Source: Bacteroidota bacterium (GTDB taxonomy: Bacteria > Bacteroidota > Bacteroidia > Chitinophagales > Saprospiraceae). From it: DNA of 34,133 nt. The notes below the pieces were generated by a model. The model saw only the letters and a program-made list of their open reading frames with translations, was not told the origin of the DNA and made no database searches. The stretch is taken from positions 30,152 to 64,284 of the forward strand of contig JAHEAR010000003.1 of the NCBI GenBank assembly GCA_024642665.1, written 5' to 3'. The first letter of the stretch is position 1; each line of letters opens with the position of its first letter. Shown here piece by piece: positions 32,393 through 34,133 of the stretch. The position numbers and the translations under genes are program-made.

Positions 32393-34123
32393 TCACTTAA
32401 CCTTCCCGCCGACCATCGTCATCAATACTTTCGTCACCGGAATACTATCCTCCTGACAGGTCAGTAAATTGTTGGAAAGCATAACTAAATCTGCCCATTT
32501 ACCGGGCTCAAGACTGCCTTTGATATCGTCTTCAAAACCAGCATAAGCATTTCCTAATGTGTAGGAGTATATCGCCTCTTCTCTGGTCATAGCTTGTTCA
32601 TTAAAAAATACCATCCCATTGTCCAGTCGTTTTCTTGTGACAGAAGCATAGAAGTTTTGAAAGGGATCTATTCGTTCGACAGGTACATCGGTTCCATTAG
32701 CGATGATTACGCCCATGTCCAGTAAGCTTCTCCATGCATAAGCGCCAACTCTCGCTCGTTCCTCTCCAAGTCGTCTGACTACAAAAGGTGCATCAGAGGT
32801 GCAATGGATGCCTTGCATGGAAGCGATGACACCCATTTCTTTAAATCGTGGCATATCATCCGGATTTAAATGTTGTGCATGTTCTATGCGCCAACGTCGT
32901 TCATAACCATCCGTAAGTTGCGATAGCACGCCTTCAAAAATATCCAATACAACACGATTGGCCCGGTCACCAATTGCATGCACACATAATTGCATTCCCT
33001 GTGCTGCGGCCATGTCAGCAATACCTTTTATATCATAGATGGAAGTGGTGTTTTGTCCTGACTTGCCAGGCAGATCATTGTAAGGTGCAAGCAACCAGGC
33101 ACCGTATGAACCAAGTGCTCCATCCACTTCTGACTTTATCGCTCGGCAGGTAAACATGTCCGTACCGGAACGAATGATAGGAAATCCATCCAATCCTTTT
33201 TCTTTCAATTCCTCATAGGGATGTCTGAGCATTACCCACAAGCGCACATCCAAACTGTCATGGACGGCCAGATTATTGTATCGTTCGATTTCCTCATAAG
33301 ATGATCCGGCATCCTCGAAAGTTGTAATGCCATATTTCAGGCAATGTTTCTGGGCTTCGGCAATCGCATGGTACCATTCATCAAGCTTATCCTGTTCCGG
33401 CAGGGTGGATCTGTAATTTTGATAGGCTTCATTGATAGGTGCCATCGCGCGTTCTTCAAAAACCCCAATAGCATTTCCAGCATTATCTCGTACAATATGC
33501 CCACCGGGTGGATCCGGCGTTTCATTGGTGATATCGGCGGCCCGCATGGCCGCTTTATTGCCAAATAAAGCATGACCACTGGCATGGCTTAACAGCACGG
33601 GATTGTCAGGAGATATTTTGCTTAATGCATCATGAAAAGGGTATCCATTGACAGCGTTCAGAAGGGGAGTGGTCCATTTTTCCTGATGCCATCCACGGCC
33701 GATAATCCATTCCCCCGGCTTTGCTTTCTGCACTTTAGAAGCGACGCTATCCACAATTTCCTGCCAGCTTTTTGTATCCAGTAGATCTAATTGTATAAGG
33801 TTATAGCCCATGCTGCTGAAATGCCCATGGCCTTCAATAAAACCCGGCATAATAAACGCTCCGTCACAGTCCTTTTTATCCATCGCATGTTCGCCCCATT
33901 CAGTAAGAATTGCTTCTGAATCGCCTATGATGATGATTTTACCTTCTCGAATGACAATGGCGCCATTTTCGATCATTGGTTCGGATACCGGGTAAATGGC
34001 AGCATTATAAAGCACTAAGTCAGCAGCCTGTTCCGAGGTTGAAGTATTTGAATGACAGCCGAATAGCAGATAACTAATCGCAATTAGAAGTAATAGAAAG
34101 GGAAAAGTTCTTTTATTTTGCAT
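32393..34123 (-). CDS. Lipoprotein amidohydrolase (YtcJ-like, amidohydrolase family 3)
   Basis: A 576-residue metal-dependent hydrolase of the amidohydrolase superfamily. A signal sequence with lipobox LFGC (Cys23) predicts attachment to the envelope. The small beta-sandwich part (about 35-92) leads into the TIM-barrel metal site. His99 and His101 lie in FIEGHGH, Lys330 in CRAIKSEVDG, His382 in CVHAIGD, His415 in RIEHAQH and Asp479 in NGTDVPVE. Members of this YtcJ-like group are mostly uncharacterised and act on amide or imide bonds; the substrate is unknown. The ATG is 10 bases from the right end of the window, so the promoter is outside. The 3' end faces a long repeat region. Confidence 0.9.
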   Translation of the reverse strand: MQNKRTFPFLLLLIAISYLLFGCHSNTSTSEQAADLVLYNAAIYPVSEPMIENGAIVIREGKIIIIGDSEAILTEWGEHAMDKKDCDGAFIMPGFIEGHGHFSSMGYNLIQLDLLDTKSWQEIVDSVASKVQKAKPGEWIIGRGWHQEKWTTPLLNAVNGYPFHDALSKISPDNPVLLSHASGHALFGNKAAMRAADITNETPDPPGGHIVRDNAGNAIGVFEERAMAPINEAYQNYRSTLPEQDKLDEWYHAIAEAQKHCLKYGITTFEDAGSSYEEIERYNNLAVHDSLDVRLWVMLRHPYEELKEKGLDGFPIIRSGTDMFTCRAIKSEVDGALGSYGAWLLAPYNDLPGKSGQNTTSIYDIKGIADMAAAQGMQLCVHAIGDRANRVVLDIFEGVLSQLTDGYERRWRIEHAQHLNPDDMPRFKEMGVIASMQGIHCTSDAPFVVRRLGEERARVGAYAWRSLLDMGVIIANGTDVPVERIDPFQNFYASVTRKRLDNGMVFFNEQAMTREEAIYSYTLGNAYAGFEDDIKGSLEPGKWADLVMLSNNLLTCQEDSIPVTKVLMTMVGGKVK

Positions 34124-34133
34124 CTTTACTTTT

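Noticed and set aside
31719-32456. 245-codon open frame across the 111-bp repeats
   Set aside because: It overlaps the amidohydrolase 3' end antisense, has no family resemblance, and its frame shifts in copy 3 relative to copies 1 and 2. The openness is partly due to repeat length being a multiple of three. Kept as a finding, not a gene.

Overview
The window looks like a chromosomal segment of a member of the Bacteroidota, probably a Saprospiraceae-like lineage. Phylum-level evidence is good: two secreted proteins with type IX secretion C-terminal sorting domains, a TonB-dependent receptor with a carboxypeptidase-regulatory N-terminal domain, an HU(CCDC81-like)-SPOR membrane protein, a 2TM protein, a DUF1573 protein, and several TAnnTTTG promoter boxes of the Bacteroidota housekeeping sigma type. 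The family-level guess is inference. I saw no rRNA, tRNA, CRISPR array, transposase, phage gene or origin.

Layout. 1-150: tandem repeats at the left edge. 147-3759 (minus): a PPOX-like flavin protein, then a two-gene unit of a multi-spanning TMTC-like/TPR protein and a sugar nucleotidyltransferase. 4008-7219 (plus): rpe coupled by a TTGA overlap to a TonB-dependent receptor. 7300-8047: rpsP with a near-consensus promoter and a leader hairpin. 8201-13736 (plus): an unrecognised helical protein, an EI24/CysZ-like membrane protein, an HU-SPOR protein, a COG2509-type FAD dehydrogenase and a DoxX-like protein. 13764-17872 (minus): 2TM protein, small membrane protein, penicillin acylase and yaaA, the last three tightly packed. 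17977-19274 (minus): DUF1573 protein and an SRPBCC protein. 19589-21616 (minus): urocanate hydratase. 21745-22347 (plus): a cupredoxin with a sorting domain. 22734-26174: an extended SDR facing a two-gene operon (a cystathionine beta-synthase/cysteine synthase-like enzyme and an alpha-oxoamine synthase). 26511-27002: a Cys-rich secreted protein. 27127-31703 (plus): lipoprotein, M4 metallopeptidase and glycosyltransferase family 9. 32393-34123 (minus): a lipoprotein amidohydrolase.

The most interesting functional reading is 22734-26174. A beta-replacement PLP enzyme overlaps by 14 nt an acyl-CoA:amino-acid condensing PLP enzyme, and a convergent SDR lies next to them. This fits sulfonolipid (capnine/sulfobacin-type) synthesis: cysteate formation, condensation with a fatty acyl thioester, then ketone reduction. 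The enzyme families and operon structure are seen; the substrate assignment is inference.

The intergenic DNA is unusually structured. It holds heptameric tandem repeats placed directly after stop codons, octameric and GGTTA-rich repeats, 31-bp and 111-bp tandem repeats that each contain a hairpin, and a dispersed element in which a variable palindrome precedes a conserved CGGGAGACTTTT-like tail.
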